A DNA stretch of 27,911 bases from an uncultured Muribaculaceae bacterium (GTDB taxonomy: Bacteria > Bacteroidota > Bacteroidia > Bacteroidales > Muribaculaceae): the NCBI GenBank assembly GCA_910579845.1, contig CAJTWL010000025.1, positions 1 to 27,911 of the forward strand, read 5' to 3'. A model generated the notes under the pieces. The model did no database searches. It was not told the DNA's origin and was given only the letters and a program-made list of their open reading frames with translations. Shown here piece by piece: positions 16,077 to 25,350 of this stretch. The position numbers and the translations under genes are program-made. Every line of letters begins with the position of its first letter. Position 1 is the stretch's first letter.

Positions 16077-17093
16077 ATGGGTAATTCTAAATTTCATAAG
16101 CCGGTTGTTCATAGCATGAAGAGAAGATCTTGGCTTAATGATTATGAGGGTAGGCGTATTTATCTGATTACCATATCTAAGAATGCAGCGACACCTCTGT
16201 TCGGCAAAATTACCGGTGATCCGCTCCTGCCGCCTGCTCATGAAAACACACCCCGTGTCGAATTGTCTGCAATAGGCAAGATAATAGATGAGGAGATCGA
16301 CGCGATACCGCGTATCAATGATAAGTTGAGGATTCTTGCGAAGGTTGTGATGCTGGACCATATACATTTCGTTATATATGTCACAGAGAACATATCCCGT
16401 CATATAGGTAAGGAGATCGCTGTTTTCAAAAGGAATTGTACAAAAAGGTATTGGGCAACCGACAACTCTAAGGAGGAGACGCGACAGCCGGTATTTGAAG
16501 CCAACTATACCGACAGTATATTGAAACGAGACGGTCAACTCAGTGCGATGATCGGGTATGTGCTTGATAATCCGAGAAGGAGAGCTTTGATCGGCAAATA
16601 TCCGGATTTCTTTATGCGTAGATTTGTTTTCAGTATCAAATCATCCGATTCTGAATCGGATGATTTGCGCTTTAAGGGCATCGGTAATGCGTTTTTGATG
16701 AGGTGTCCGAATAAAGTGCCGGTCATGGTCCGGTCTATGTGGACGGATGAGGAGTTTTCCACCCGAAAGGAGGAGTGGCTTCAACTTGCCAGAGATGGGG
16801 CAGTGCTGGTTTCTCCCTTTTATAGTAAGCGCGAGAAGGAGGTGAGGGATGAGGCATTAGCCCAAGGTTCCAGACTTATCGTAATGCGAAATCAGGGCTT
16901 CCCGGAAAAATTTAAGCCATCCGGCAAGGAGTTTGATTTGTGTTCTGAGGGGCGGTTGTTAATGCTGGTGAAGTATGATGCCTCGCCGTTTGAGAAGCAA
17001 CTTGACAGAAAACAGGCTATGCACCTGAATGATTATTGCCGGAAGATTGCGGAGTCTCTGTTGGAGGATATATCGATGGCTATTGTGAAATAA
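16077..17093 (+). CDS. Y1/HUH transposase-like protein fused to a DprA/SLOG-like domain
   Basis: A 338-residue two-part protein. The N-terminal half resembles IS200/REP-associated Y1 transposases: strand IYLITIS (28-34), metal-binding HUH motif as LDHIHFVIYV (H95, H97), and a candidate catalytic tyrosine Y161 in GYVLDNPRRR. Such proteins nick and join single-stranded DNA at hairpins. The C-terminal half (about 201-300) has GAVLVSPFYSKREKEV, then SRLIVMRNQGF and KPSGKEFDLCSEGRLLML, which recalls the Rossmann domain of DprA/SLOG proteins; this second call is tentative. A perfect palindrome encodes residues 187-197 at the junction. Two 46-nt hairpin repeats lie immediately upstream. I cannot say whether it still transposes anything or is a domesticated DNA-processing enzyme. 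Confidence 0.75.
   Translation: MGNSKFHKPVVHSMKRRSWLNDYEGRRIYLITISKNAATPLFGKITGDPLLPPAHENTPRVELSAIGKIIDEEIDAIPRINDKLRILAKVVMLDHIHFVIYVTENISRHIGKEIAVFKRNCTKRYWATDNSKEETRQPVFEANYTDSILKRDGQLSAMIGYVLDNPRRRALIGKYPDFFMRRFVFSIKSSDSESDDLRFKGIGNAFLMRCPNKVPVMVRSMWTDEEFSTRKEEWLQLARDGAVLVSPFYSKREKEVRDEALAQGSRLIVMRNQGFPEKFKPSGKEFDLCSEGRLLMLVKYDASPFEKQLDRKQAMHLNDYCRKIAESLLEDISMAIVK
16637..16667. repeat. Perfect 31-nt palindrome inside the HUH gene
   Basis: CAAATCATCCGATTC, a single T, then GAATCGGATGATTTG: 15 perfectly paired bases with a one-base centre. It lies in frame inside coding sequence and encodes the acidic, serine-rich stretch SSDSESDD between the two halves of the protein. No second copy was seen in the window. 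Confidence 0.95.
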
Positions 17094-17386
17094 TATATAC
17101 CCGTTGCAATTATAGACATTTTGCGGGATTTTTAGGGGATAATGGAGGTGATATATTGGGAAAATTGTAAAAAATGTCGGTAAAAATTGTAAAAAATGCT
17201 GAGGGAAAGTAAATTTTAAATCAGGCGAATGACAAGCCGGATTAAAGAATAAGACCCTAAAGATAAAATATTTAAAACCGATGGCAATGGCAAAACGGAT
17301 GTGTCAAAAAGATAAGATATGCGATTTTAACATTCCGCAATGAGATGTTTTTTTAATAAAAGCTTGGTTTTAGTCAAATGTTTTAT
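17094..17386. other. AT-rich intergenic region with a tandem 16-mer
   Basis: No gene is supported between the HUH gene and the SusC promoter. AAAATTGTAAAAAATG occurs at 17161-17176 and again at 17183-17198 (period 22). No terminator with a clear stem was found after the HUH gene. The rest looks like unstructured AT-rich DNA. Confidence 0.6.
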
Positions 17387-17394
17387 TAAATTTG
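17364..17394 (+). promoter_or_regulatory. Promoter of the SusC/SusD import locus
   Basis: TTG at 17364-17366 and TAAATTTG at 17387-17394 are 20 nt apart, a good Bacteroidota promoter. It predicts a 5' leader of about 110 nt before the SusC start at 17513. The leader is A/T-rich and can pair AGCTCT (17438-17443) with AGAGCT (17466-17471), or TAGCT with AGCTA (17457-17472), so it has room for post-transcriptional control. Confidence 0.65.
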
Positions 17395-17512
17395 CATATT
17401 AGATTAAAGGTAAAATCCTATCATCTTAATTTTAAAAAGCTCTAAAAATTTAAAAATAGCTGCTAAGAGCTAAACATTTAAACACGATTTTTCAAGCTAA
17501 CAGTTCAATCCT

Positions 17513-20500
17513 ATGCGTAAAAAGCTATTCTTTCTTTTGGCTTCATTATTTGTTACGCTGCACGTCTCTGCGGAGGTGATAGTAACAGGAGAAGTCATTG
17601 ACAAGCAACTTTCCGATCCACTGCCGGGAGTTACCGTGCAGGCGAAGGGTGCGAAAGGAAAATTAATCACATCCACTGTCACGGATGTCGATGGTAAGTT
17701 TAAAATTAAAGTTCCGAGTGTAGGGACAAAATTGCAATTCTCTTTCGTAGGCATGGCTACAGAGGAGGCTAAAGCCACTTCCACACCTATGCGTATAGAG
17801 ATGGTGCCTTCTACTACCTCTCTGCAGGAGGTGGTTGTGACAGGTATGGGTACACAGGATAAACGACTTTTCACCGGTGCAACCTCAAAACTTGATGCCG
17901 ATGGCAACATGCTCAGCGGTATGAGCGACGTGAGTCGTTCTCTCGAGGGCCGTGCAGCCGGCGTATCGGTGCAGAACGTCAGCGGTACTTTCGGTACTGC
18001 TCCTAAAATCCGTGTCCGTGGTGCCACATCAATTTACGGTAACTCAAAACCGCTATGGGTTGTTGACGGTGTGATCCTTGAGGATAACGTGGAGCTTGAT
18101 GCCGACGCTCTATCTTCCGGTGATGCCAACACGCTTATCGCTTCCGCTATCGCAGGTCTTTCGGCTGACGATATCGAGTCTTTCCAGATTCTTAAGGATG
18201 GCGCTTCCACCTCTATTTATGGTGCGCGCGCTATGGCGGGTGTGATCGTCGTTACAACCAAACAGGGTAGAAAGGGTCATACCTCGATAAGCTATACAGG
18301 TGAGCTCACATATCGTCTTAAACCGTCATATCGCGATTACAACATCTGTAACTCGCAGGAACAGATGGGTATCTACCGCGAAATGGAGAAGAAGGGATGG
18401 CTGAGTTTCGCCTCTCTTGCAAACTCAAGCACATCCGGTATCTACGGAACCATGTATAAGCTTATAAATACATACGATCCGGTAACCGGCAAATACGGGC
18501 TTCCCAACACGGAGTCTGCACGTAACGAATATCTGCGTCAGGCAGAGATGAGAAATACGGACTGGTTCGATCTTCTTTTCAACGACACTTTGATGCAGAC
18601 ACACTCCGTATCTGTATCCGGCGGTACTGACAAGGGTAATTTCTACTCTTCATTCTCATATATGAATGACCCGGGATGGTACAAGTCCTCGAATGTGGAC
18701 CGATATACGTTCAATGCCAACGCATCTTACGATCTTTCACGTAATCTTCGCGTTGGACTGCGTACTCAGGATTCCTACCGTAAGCAGAAAGCTCCGGGTA
18801 CTTTGTCACAGGATGTGGATGTGGTAAGTGGAGCGGTAAGCCGTTCTTTCGATATCAACCCGTTCTCCTACGCGATGAATACATCACGTACTACTGACCC
18901 GCATGCTACACTGACACGAAGCTATGCGGATTTCAATATCTTCAGGGAGCTCGACAACAACTATATCGACCTTACGGTAGTGGATGTCAAGTTTCAGGGC
19001 GATATCGAGTGGAAGCCATGGTCCTTCCTTAAGTTCAACGCGTTGGGATCTATGCGTTATGTCGCTACCAACCAGAACCACTATGTGATGGACAACGCCA
19101 ACCAGGCTGAGGCATACCGCGCAGGTGTAAGTCCGGAGAACGCTACAATTCGTGCATCCAACCCGTATCTTTACACAGATCCGGATAATCCTAACTCGTT
19201 GCCGATCTCGGTTCTTCCCGCCGGCGGTATCTTCTATCACAACAACCGTGGCATGAAGCAGCTTGACTTCGCGGCGAGCGGTACATTCAACAAGACATTC
19301 AACAACAAACACCTTGTTAACCTGTTTGCCCGTTTCGAGGCTTCGAAGCTTGACCGTGTAATTGAGGATTTCCAGGGATGGGGCATATGCTATGACAACG
19401 GCAACCTCCCGTTCACCGACTGGCGTCTTTTCAAACAGATGGGAGAGGAGAACGGAGTATACTACGAGGACTCCCGTACAAGGTCGCGTTCACTCGCATA
19501 TATAGCCAACGGTTCATATATGTTCGACAACCGCTATGTGGTCAACGGTACTATCCGTTATGAGGGATCAAATAAACTCGGCAAGGCAAAGAAGAGCCGC
19601 TGGCTTCCGACATGGAATATCTCGGCATCCTGGATTGCCGACGGTGAGAGCTGGTTCGCGAATCCGGTTCTTGCAACAGCTAAACTGCGTTTCAGCTACT
19701 CTCTGACGGCTGATGCCGGTCCTGCAAGCGTATCCAACGCATATCCTATCTTCTATCCTTCACGCCCATGGCGTCAGGACACACAGGCTTTCGAGCAGTC
19801 TCTATATCTTTCATCTCTGGCTAACTCAGAGCTGACCTACGAGAAGAAGCACGAGCTTGACATCGGTGTCGATCTTGGTTTCCTAAACAATAGGATAAAT
19901 GTGGTGTTCGACTGGTATAAGCGTAACAACTACGACCTTATCGGACGTATCTATACACAGGGTGTAGGTGGTGAGATCGCCAAGATGGCGAATGTGGCTT
20001 CCATGGCTTCCCATGGTGTCGAGTTCACCGTTTCGACAAACAACCTCACACATCCGGAATGGAAGTGGACTACCGACCTGACATTCTCTTATGCAAAGAA
20101 TAAGATTACAGATCTCAAGAGCCGCTCACGTGTGGTAGACCTCGTACAGAGCACAGGTTTCCCGATGGAGGGATATCCGGTACGTGCTATCTTCTCTGTT
20201 CCTTTCATGGGTCTTACAGAGGACGGTCTTCCTCAGATCATGAATGAGAACGGTGAGGTGACGACTTGGGATATTAATTTCCAGGAGTATGAGAAACTCG
20301 GATTCCTGAAATATGAAGGTCCTGTCGATCCTCCTTTCACAGGTGGTTTCGGTAACAACGTCAGCTGGAAAGGCTTTAATCTGAATCTGTTCCTTACATA
20401 TTCATTCGGTAATAAGGTCCGTCTGGACGATGTGTTCTCTTCACGTTACTCCGACCTCACGGCAATGCCGCGCGAGTTTATGAACCGTTGGGTAGAGAGC

Positions 20501-20845
20501 GGTGACGAATACTTCACTTCCATACCGGCGATAGCTTCACGCCGTCAGGTTTACAACGAGTCTAAAATCTCGTACGGATACAACGCTTACAACTATTCGT
20601 CCGAGCGAATTGCAAAAGGTGATTTTATAAGACTGAAGGAGGTTGCGCTAACCTACACATTCCCCAAGAGTGTGACACGCGCGCTCCGCATTAACGATGC
20701 TTCCGTGAAGCTTGCCGCGACCAACCTCTGCCTGTTATATTCTGATAAGAAACTCAATGGACAGGATCCTGAGTTCTTCAATGCCGGCGGTGTAGCTTCA
20801 CCGACACCGAAGCAGTTTACATTCACTCTCCATTTCAATCTTTAA
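17513..20845 (+). CDS. SusC/RagA family TonB-dependent outer-membrane transporter
   Basis: An 1110-residue outer-membrane receptor. After a signal peptide ending HVSA-E (residue 20) comes a carboxypeptidase-regulatory-like beta domain (about 22-98), then the TonB-box region LQEVVVTGMGTQ (104-115). The plug follows, with SLEGRAAGVSVQNVSG and RVRGATSIYGNSKPLWVVDGVI, both SusC signatures. The rest is the 22-strand barrel, ending in FTFTLHFNL with the usual C-terminal aromatic residue. There is no N-terminal STN domain, so there is no sign of direct anti-sigma signalling. It imports substrate captured by the SusD partner using TonB energy. It heads the five-gene locus. The neighbouring metallohydrolase suggests peptides as cargo, as known for RagAB, but this is inferred. 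Confidence 0.95.
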   Translation: MRKKLFFLLASLFVTLHVSAEVIVTGEVIDKQLSDPLPGVTVQAKGAKGKLITSTVTDVDGKFKIKVPSVGTKLQFSFVGMATEEAKATSTPMRIEMVPSTTSLQEVVVTGMGTQDKRLFTGATSKLDADGNMLSGMSDVSRSLEGRAAGVSVQNVSGTFGTAPKIRVRGATSIYGNSKPLWVVDGVILEDNVELDADALSSGDANTLIASAIAGLSADDIESFQILKDGASTSIYGARAMAGVIVVTTKQGRKGHTSISYTGELTYRLKPSYRDYNICNSQEQMGIYREMEKKGWLSFASLANSSTSGIYGTMYKLINTYDPVTGKYGLPNTESARNEYLRQAEMRNTDWFDLLFNDTLMQTHSVSVSGGTDKGNFYSSFSYMNDPGWYKSSNVDRYTFNANASYDLSRNLRVGLRTQDSYRKQKAPGTLSQDVDVVSGAVSRSFDINPFSYAMNTSRTTDPHATLTRSYADFNIFRELDNNYIDLTVVDVKFQGDIEWKPWSFLKFNALGSMRYVATNQNHYVMDNANQAEAYRAGVSPENATIRASNPYLYTDPDNPNSLPISVLPAGGIFYHNNRGMKQLDFAASGTFNKTFNNKHLVNLFARFEASKLDRVIEDFQGWGICYDNGNLPFTDWRLFKQMGEENGVYYEDSRTRSRSLAYIANGSYMFDNRYVVNGTIRYEGSNKLGKAKKSRWLPTWNISASWIADGESWFANPVLATAKLRFSYSLTADAGPASVSNAYPIFYPSRPWRQDTQAFEQSLYLSSLANSELTYEKKHELDIGVDLGFLNNRINVVFDWYKRNNYDLIGRIYTQGVGGEIAKMANVASMASHGVEFTVSTNNLTHPEWKWTTDLTFSYAKNKITDLKSRSRVVDLVQSTGFPMEGYPVRAIFSVPFMGLTEDGLPQIMNENGEVTTWDINFQEYEKLGFLKYEGPVDPPFTGGFGNNVSWKGFNLNLFLTYSFGNKVRLDDVFSSRYSDLTAMPREFMNRWVESGDEYFTSIPAIASRRQVYNESKISYGYNAYNYSSERIAKGDFIRLKEVALTYTFPKSVTRALRINDASVKLAATNLCLLYSDKKLNGQDPEFFNAGGVASPTPKQFTFTLHFNL

Positions 20846-20861
20846 TCAGCTCTTGAATAAA

Positions 20862-22658
20862 ATGAAAATAAATATATTTAAATATGCGCTTATTGCGGTG
20901 GCAACTGTAGGATTGAGCTCTTGTGCCCACTTCCTCGACACGCCTACCGATACCCGCGTGGAGCTTACAAATCCGGAACAGCTTCGCATGTTGATGAACG
21001 CTTCTTACCCGCAGGCCAATTATGCGTGGGTCGGTGAGGTGATGAGCGACAATGTTGAGGATAACAACACGCCGGATGCCGACGGATTGCGTTATAATCT
21101 TCCCTCATATGACCGAGGAGATGACGAGATGTTCCGCTTCGACCAATGTGTGTCTTCTTCCCGTTCAGATTCTCCTTACGGAATATGGGAGGCGATGTAC
21201 AATTCCATCGCGGCATGCAACCATGTTCTTGAGGCGGCCGAAAAAATAGGGAAACAGGATCTCTCCACAGCTGACCGCGCGAAACTGAATGCTGTTACCG
21301 GCGAGGCGCTGATGCTCCGTTCATATTGTCACTTCATATTGGCTCAGATGTTTTGTATGCCTTACGGTGGGGTAGAGAAATCAAAAGGACTTCAGGGTAT
21401 CCTTTACGCAGATACTCCTGAATCGACTGTAAAACCGGATTATGAACGTCCGACTCTCGCATATACATATGAGCGTATCGTGAAGGATTTCGAGGATGGA
21501 ATCAAGCTTATCAGCAACACTCTTTACGATCAGCCGAAATATCATTTCAATCTTACGGCATCTTACGCTTACGGAGCCCGTCTGTTCCTTTTCATGCGCC
21601 AGTATAACAAAGCATTCAATTATGCCAATATGGCTCTTGGCGCTCCGAAGGTTGAGGATGTAGAAGTAGCTAACCCGTCGCTTCGTACGGATCCGTCGCT
21701 TTTCCTTTCCGACGTTTACAGCAAGAAGGGTTCTTTCTTTAACCTGTCTGATTTGGGTTATTATCAGAACGGTTCCGATAAACAATGGAATTTCCTTCTG
21801 TATCCGACATATTCGATTGCCCTTCGCCATCAGAGTGACGGTTACCGCTATGCAAAGATCCGTAATGCGTTGAACTCTACGATGCATGGAGCATCTCCGG
21901 CGTGGTCAAGATTTAAATGGAGCAGTTCAAGCGGTAAAGGCAGTTCATTCTGTATGCACCCCTGTTTCAATCCGACCTATATCAATGGTAAATCCGAGTA
22001 TGGTTACTGGTGTGGCGAGAACATTCAGGAATTCTTTGAGTATACCGATAAGGTTTCCGGTATCGGATATGCTCATGAGACACGGAAGGAATTCTTCGGT
22101 GAGGAGACTCTGTTGGTTCGTGCAGAAGCCGCTCTGTTCCTTGGAGACTCAAACGCGGCTCTTGCAGACCTCGATGTTTGGGAGAAGAACCGTCGTAAAT
22201 GCCCCTCCGCTGTAGGTAAAGAGGATACTTTTGTCGACCTGACCATTGCCAACATAAATGATTTCTATGTGACAACTCTTCCGGCTGACCGTAATACTTC
22301 GGCTGGTTACGACAATGGTTACGGTATTGCCAAAGAGATACACATCGATCAGATCTGTCCGGAGACGGATGCGAAGGTAGACTTTAAATCGGTAGAGGGG
22401 ATGCTTCAGTGTATACAGCACTTCCGCCGTATAGAGACACTCGAGACAGGTATGCGTTGGTTTGATATCAAACGTTTCGGTCTTGAATATTCACATGTGG
22501 TCGGTAAGGAAAAGGAGGTATATCACCTTGACATAGAGGATCCCCGCAAGGCGGTACAGATACCTGCCGATGTGGTTGCCGCCGGATTCCAGCCTAACGT
22601 AAGACCGGAAAATCTTACAGTTAAGAACAATACAGAGAAGGCTGTGCCTATAAATTGA
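20862..22658 (+). CDS. SusD/RagB family substrate-binding lipoprotein
   Basis: A 598-residue lipoprotein (lipobox LSSC, Cys21) that caps the SusC barrel at the cell surface and captures substrate. The N-terminal segment FLDTPTDTRVELTNPEQLRML, the helical repeats around YNSIAACNHVLEAAEKIG, and the C-terminal GMRWFDIKRFG, followed by IPADVVAAGFQPNVRP, are typical of the SusD/RagB family. The open frame can be extended to a TTG at 20853, but ATG at 20862 gives a proper signal peptide. It starts 16 nt after the SusC stop, so co-translation is likely. Confidence 0.95.
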   Translation: MKINIFKYALIAVATVGLSSCAHFLDTPTDTRVELTNPEQLRMLMNASYPQANYAWVGEVMSDNVEDNNTPDADGLRYNLPSYDRGDDEMFRFDQCVSSSRSDSPYGIWEAMYNSIAACNHVLEAAEKIGKQDLSTADRAKLNAVTGEALMLRSYCHFILAQMFCMPYGGVEKSKGLQGILYADTPESTVKPDYERPTLAYTYERIVKDFEDGIKLISNTLYDQPKYHFNLTASYAYGARLFLFMRQYNKAFNYANMALGAPKVEDVEVANPSLRTDPSLFLSDVYSKKGSFFNLSDLGYYQNGSDKQWNFLLYPTYSIALRHQSDGYRYAKIRNALNSTMHGASPAWSRFKWSSSSGKGSSFCMHPCFNPTYINGKSEYGYWCGENIQEFFEYTDKVSGIGYAHETRKEFFGEETLLVRAEAALFLGDSNAALADLDVWEKNRRKCPSAVGKEDTFVDLTIANINDFYVTTLPADRNTSAGYDNGYGIAKEIHIDQICPETDAKVDFKSVEGMLQCIQHFRRIETLETGMRWFDIKRFGLEYSHVVGKEKEVYHLDIEDPRKAVQIPADVVAAGFQPNVRPENLTVKNNTEKAVPIN

Positions 22659-22704
22659 TATTTTCTCTGATAATCCAAATTCAACGAAATAATAAGAATA
22701 TACA

Positions 22705-23886
22705 ATGAATATATCCAAATATATAAAGCTTACAGGAGCGCTTGCTCTGCTTCTTCTTCCGACGGCATGCAGCGAAGATGATCTGGGACCCACAATTTTT
22801 CCCGATGTTTCGGATGATGCGGATCCTACGAGCTATACATATAAATTTGATACTTGGGTGAACAGGGAGTTCCGCGATGTCTATAATCTTGACTTCAAGT
22901 ACAAGATGGAGGATGTTGAGGCGGATATGAACTATAACCTCGTTCCCGCAACATTCGATAATGCGCGTGATCTATGCCTGCTTACCAAATATCTCTGGTT
23001 TGATTCTTACGGTGAACACACAGGTGTGGATTTCCTTAAGCAATATGGTCCGCGTATTCTTCATCTGGTAGGTTCACCCGCATACAACCCTAATAACGGC
23101 ACGGAGACCTTGGGTCTTGCCGAAGGCGGTCTGAAGGTGACACTCTTCAAGGTCAACGAAATGAACCTTGAAGACATCAATCAGATGAATGAGTATTATT
23201 TCCGGACAATGCACCATGAGTTCGCGCATATCCTTCATCAGACGAAAAACTATCCGGTTGAGTTCAATACCCTTTCCACAGGTCGATATGATGACTCTTC
23301 ATGGCAGAGCAAGGATATCGGCTATGTGGCAAGTCTCGGTTTCATAACCCCGTATGCGTCATCACAGCAACGTGAGGACTTTGCGGAGACAATCGCAAAC
23401 TATCTTACACGTACCGACGATGCAATGGCGTTGATCAAATGGATGGCGGCACAGGGATGGACAACCGGTATTGAAGGTGATGTGGATCCGGGAGATGATG
23501 TGATATATTATTGTCGCTATATTACCAGCAATCCTGATAAACCGGAAGAAAAAGAATATTTCCTTTACTCGATGGAGAAAGACCATACATATAGACCGTG
23601 TGTCATAGGTTATAACGATGAGCATATGTATACGGTCGCCGAAGTTGAGAGTTATCTTGAGAATTTCTCAAAAACACATACTGTATCTGCGGTGGAGGAT
23701 ACGGACCAGATGAATGGTCTCGACATCATCAACCAGAAGCAGAATATAGCACGTAACTGGTTTAAGGAGGAATGGCATCTTGATTTGGATGAGTTGCGCG
23801 AGATAGTCCAGCGCCGTCAGAAAAATTTCGACATCAATGCATTGCGTGGCGAAGTCGATGCTATTCCGGATCCTGTAGTAAAATAA
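22705..23886 (+). CDS. Import-associated zinc metallohydrolase lipoprotein (HExxH)
   Basis: A 393-residue protein with a lipoprotein signal ending PTAC (Cys22). A zinc-binding HEFAH motif (H171, E172, H175) sits in MHHEFAHILHQ, and EDFAETIANYL about 57 residues later may supply the third ligand. This is the family known as substrate import-associated zinc metallohydrolase lipoprotein, which is regularly encoded with SusC/SusD pairs. It is probably a surface peptidase that cuts or binds substrate before import, though catalysis on peptides has not been shown by anything in this sequence. It lies 46 nt after the SusD gene and 23 nt before the DUF4302 gene, all one direction. Confidence 0.9.
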   Translation: MNISKYIKLTGALALLLLPTACSEDDLGPTIFPDVSDDADPTSYTYKFDTWVNREFRDVYNLDFKYKMEDVEADMNYNLVPATFDNARDLCLLTKYLWFDSYGEHTGVDFLKQYGPRILHLVGSPAYNPNNGTETLGLAEGGLKVTLFKVNEMNLEDINQMNEYYFRTMHHEFAHILHQTKNYPVEFNTLSTGRYDDSSWQSKDIGYVASLGFITPYASSQQREDFAETIANYLTRTDDAMALIKWMAAQGWTTGIEGDVDPGDDVIYYCRYITSNPDKPEEKEYFLYSMEKDHTYRPCVIGYNDEHMYTVAEVESYLENFSKTHTVSAVEDTDQMNGLDIINQKQNIARNWFKEEWHLDLDELREIVQRRQKNFDINALRGEVDAIPDPVVK

Positions 23887-23909
23887 ACTAATTTGAAAGA
23901 ATAACGAAA

Positions 23910-25271
23910 ATGAAGAAATCACTATTCATAATACCTCTTTTGGCTATTGCCTCGGTTTCATGTAACAGCACTGAGGATTCTATTTTCGAGAACTCTGCCG
24001 CAGAGCGTCTTGATATAAGCCGTAGCGAGGCTAAGGAGAAGCTTTTGAAAGATGGTGGTCTTTGGGCGATGGAGTATTTCTCAAATCCTGAAGAGCCGGG
24101 TTATGTAATGCTTTTCCGTTTCGACAAAGACGGTTCTGTAGAGGTAAGCGCCAATCATAAATGGATCGGCGGTCAGTTCCGTCAGGAACGTTCTCTCTGG
24201 AAAATAAACAGCGACAACGGAACGGTACTTTCGTTCAATACTTATAATTCTCTTTTTCATGTATTCTCCGACCCTGCTAATATCACAGGTCCTGACGCTC
24301 CTGTAAATCCTGATACAGACAAGGATATAGATGAAACAGGAAAAGGTCACGAGGGTGACTATGAGTTCATGATCATGAAAGATGATGATGAGAATGCAAT
24401 GCGCATGCTTGGCAAGAAGAGGGGCTATAACATTTATATGCATCGTCTTCCATCCGATACGGACGAGCGTGAGTATCTTGAAAGTCTTACCGATAAGGTA
24501 AATGTTCTTGACTCAAAGTTCAAGACATTCATACTTACAGATGCGGATGGTGCGGAATATGAGATTACCGGACTATACGGAGGCGTTCTCTCTCAGTTCC
24601 CGCGTTCTGTATACGATGCTGACGGCAATCTTATAGCAGAGGGAGATGCCGTATCCCAGACAACCACTGCGAATGGAGTCTTTACTCACAGCGGTTTCCG
24701 TTTTGCTGAAAAATACGAGGTGAAGAAAGCGGATGACAGCGAGTGGGAGATGCCGGAATTCTTCTGGGCTGAGGACGGTACTTTGGTTAACAACGAAGAA
24801 GGGTTGCGTATATCTGCTCCATCTCCTGTCGAGAATATGCATGATGTAAGTTTCAAATGGAAGATAGATCCGGCCTCAATGACAGGAAAAATACTTGATT
24901 CATATAATGAAGCATCTGCTGCTGTTTTGGCGGAACTCGGTTCTAAAAATAAAATGGGCGATATCTTTTTAGATTGGGGTAATGACTCTGATAGTAAGCT
25001 GAGCTTTAGACTCAATGGCTCTCTTGGAACAAAGAAATGCTACGATTATTTTACTGTAGCCGAATCAAAAGGTAATTCTTTGACTACTACGTATACAAAT
25101 TCCAACAGTACTTCTGATAAATATAATAATCAGGTACCCGCTCTTTGGGATTTTAAGAAATTGTTAATGGGTTCTTATGATGTGACGATTTATGATCCAA
25201 TGACTCCATCGAAGATACATTTCTCTCTGAAATCAGATCCTGCAAGTGGATTTGATGCCGATCTGCAATAA
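23910..25271 (+). CDS. DUF4302 domain lipoprotein
   Basis: A 453-residue lipoprotein (lipobox SVSC, Cys18) with a DUF4302-like N-terminal region: LLKDGGLWAMEYFSNPEEPGYVMLFRFDKDG, then SLWKINSDNGTVLSFNTYNSLFHVFSD. Its function is not known. It is expected to be a surface accessory of the SusCD complex, as genes of this domain accompany such loci. An acidic loop (about 129-150, PDAPVNPDTDKDIDETGKG) precedes a second beta-rich part. From about 24.9 kb its codons become clearly more A/T-rich than in the first two thirds, which may mark a recombined or fast-evolving end. A 12-bp hairpin follows the stop codon. Confidence 0.8.
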   Translation: MKKSLFIIPLLAIASVSCNSTEDSIFENSAAERLDISRSEAKEKLLKDGGLWAMEYFSNPEEPGYVMLFRFDKDGSVEVSANHKWIGGQFRQERSLWKINSDNGTVLSFNTYNSLFHVFSDPANITGPDAPVNPDTDKDIDETGKGHEGDYEFMIMKDDDENAMRMLGKKRGYNIYMHRLPSDTDEREYLESLTDKVNVLDSKFKTFILTDADGAEYEITGLYGGVLSQFPRSVYDADGNLIAEGDAVSQTTTANGVFTHSGFRFAEKYEVKKADDSEWEMPEFFWAEDGTLVNNEEGLRISAPSPVENMHDVSFKWKIDPASMTGKILDSYNEASAAVLAELGSKNKMGDIFLDWGNDSDSKLSFRLNGSLGTKKCYDYFTVAESKGNSLTTTYTNSNSTSDKYNNQVPALWDFKKLLMGSYDVTIYDPMTPSKIHFSLKSDPASGFDADLQ

Positions 25272-25279
25272 AATTTATT

Positions 25280-25308
25280 GTCGTGAGGATATAAATTATC
25301 CTCACGAC
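25280..25308 (+). terminator. 12-bp perfect hairpin between DUF4302 and surface-protein genes
   Basis: GTCGTGAGGATA pairs exactly with TATCCTCACGAC around the loop TAAAT. It starts 8 nt after the DUF4302 stop codon. No T-run follows, so it may be a partial terminator or an mRNA 3' stabiliser that lowers or separates expression of the last gene. Confidence 0.5.
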
Positions 25309-25350
25309 TCAAAATATGATTTATTTATTAATTAACTAAAATTTCGAGCT

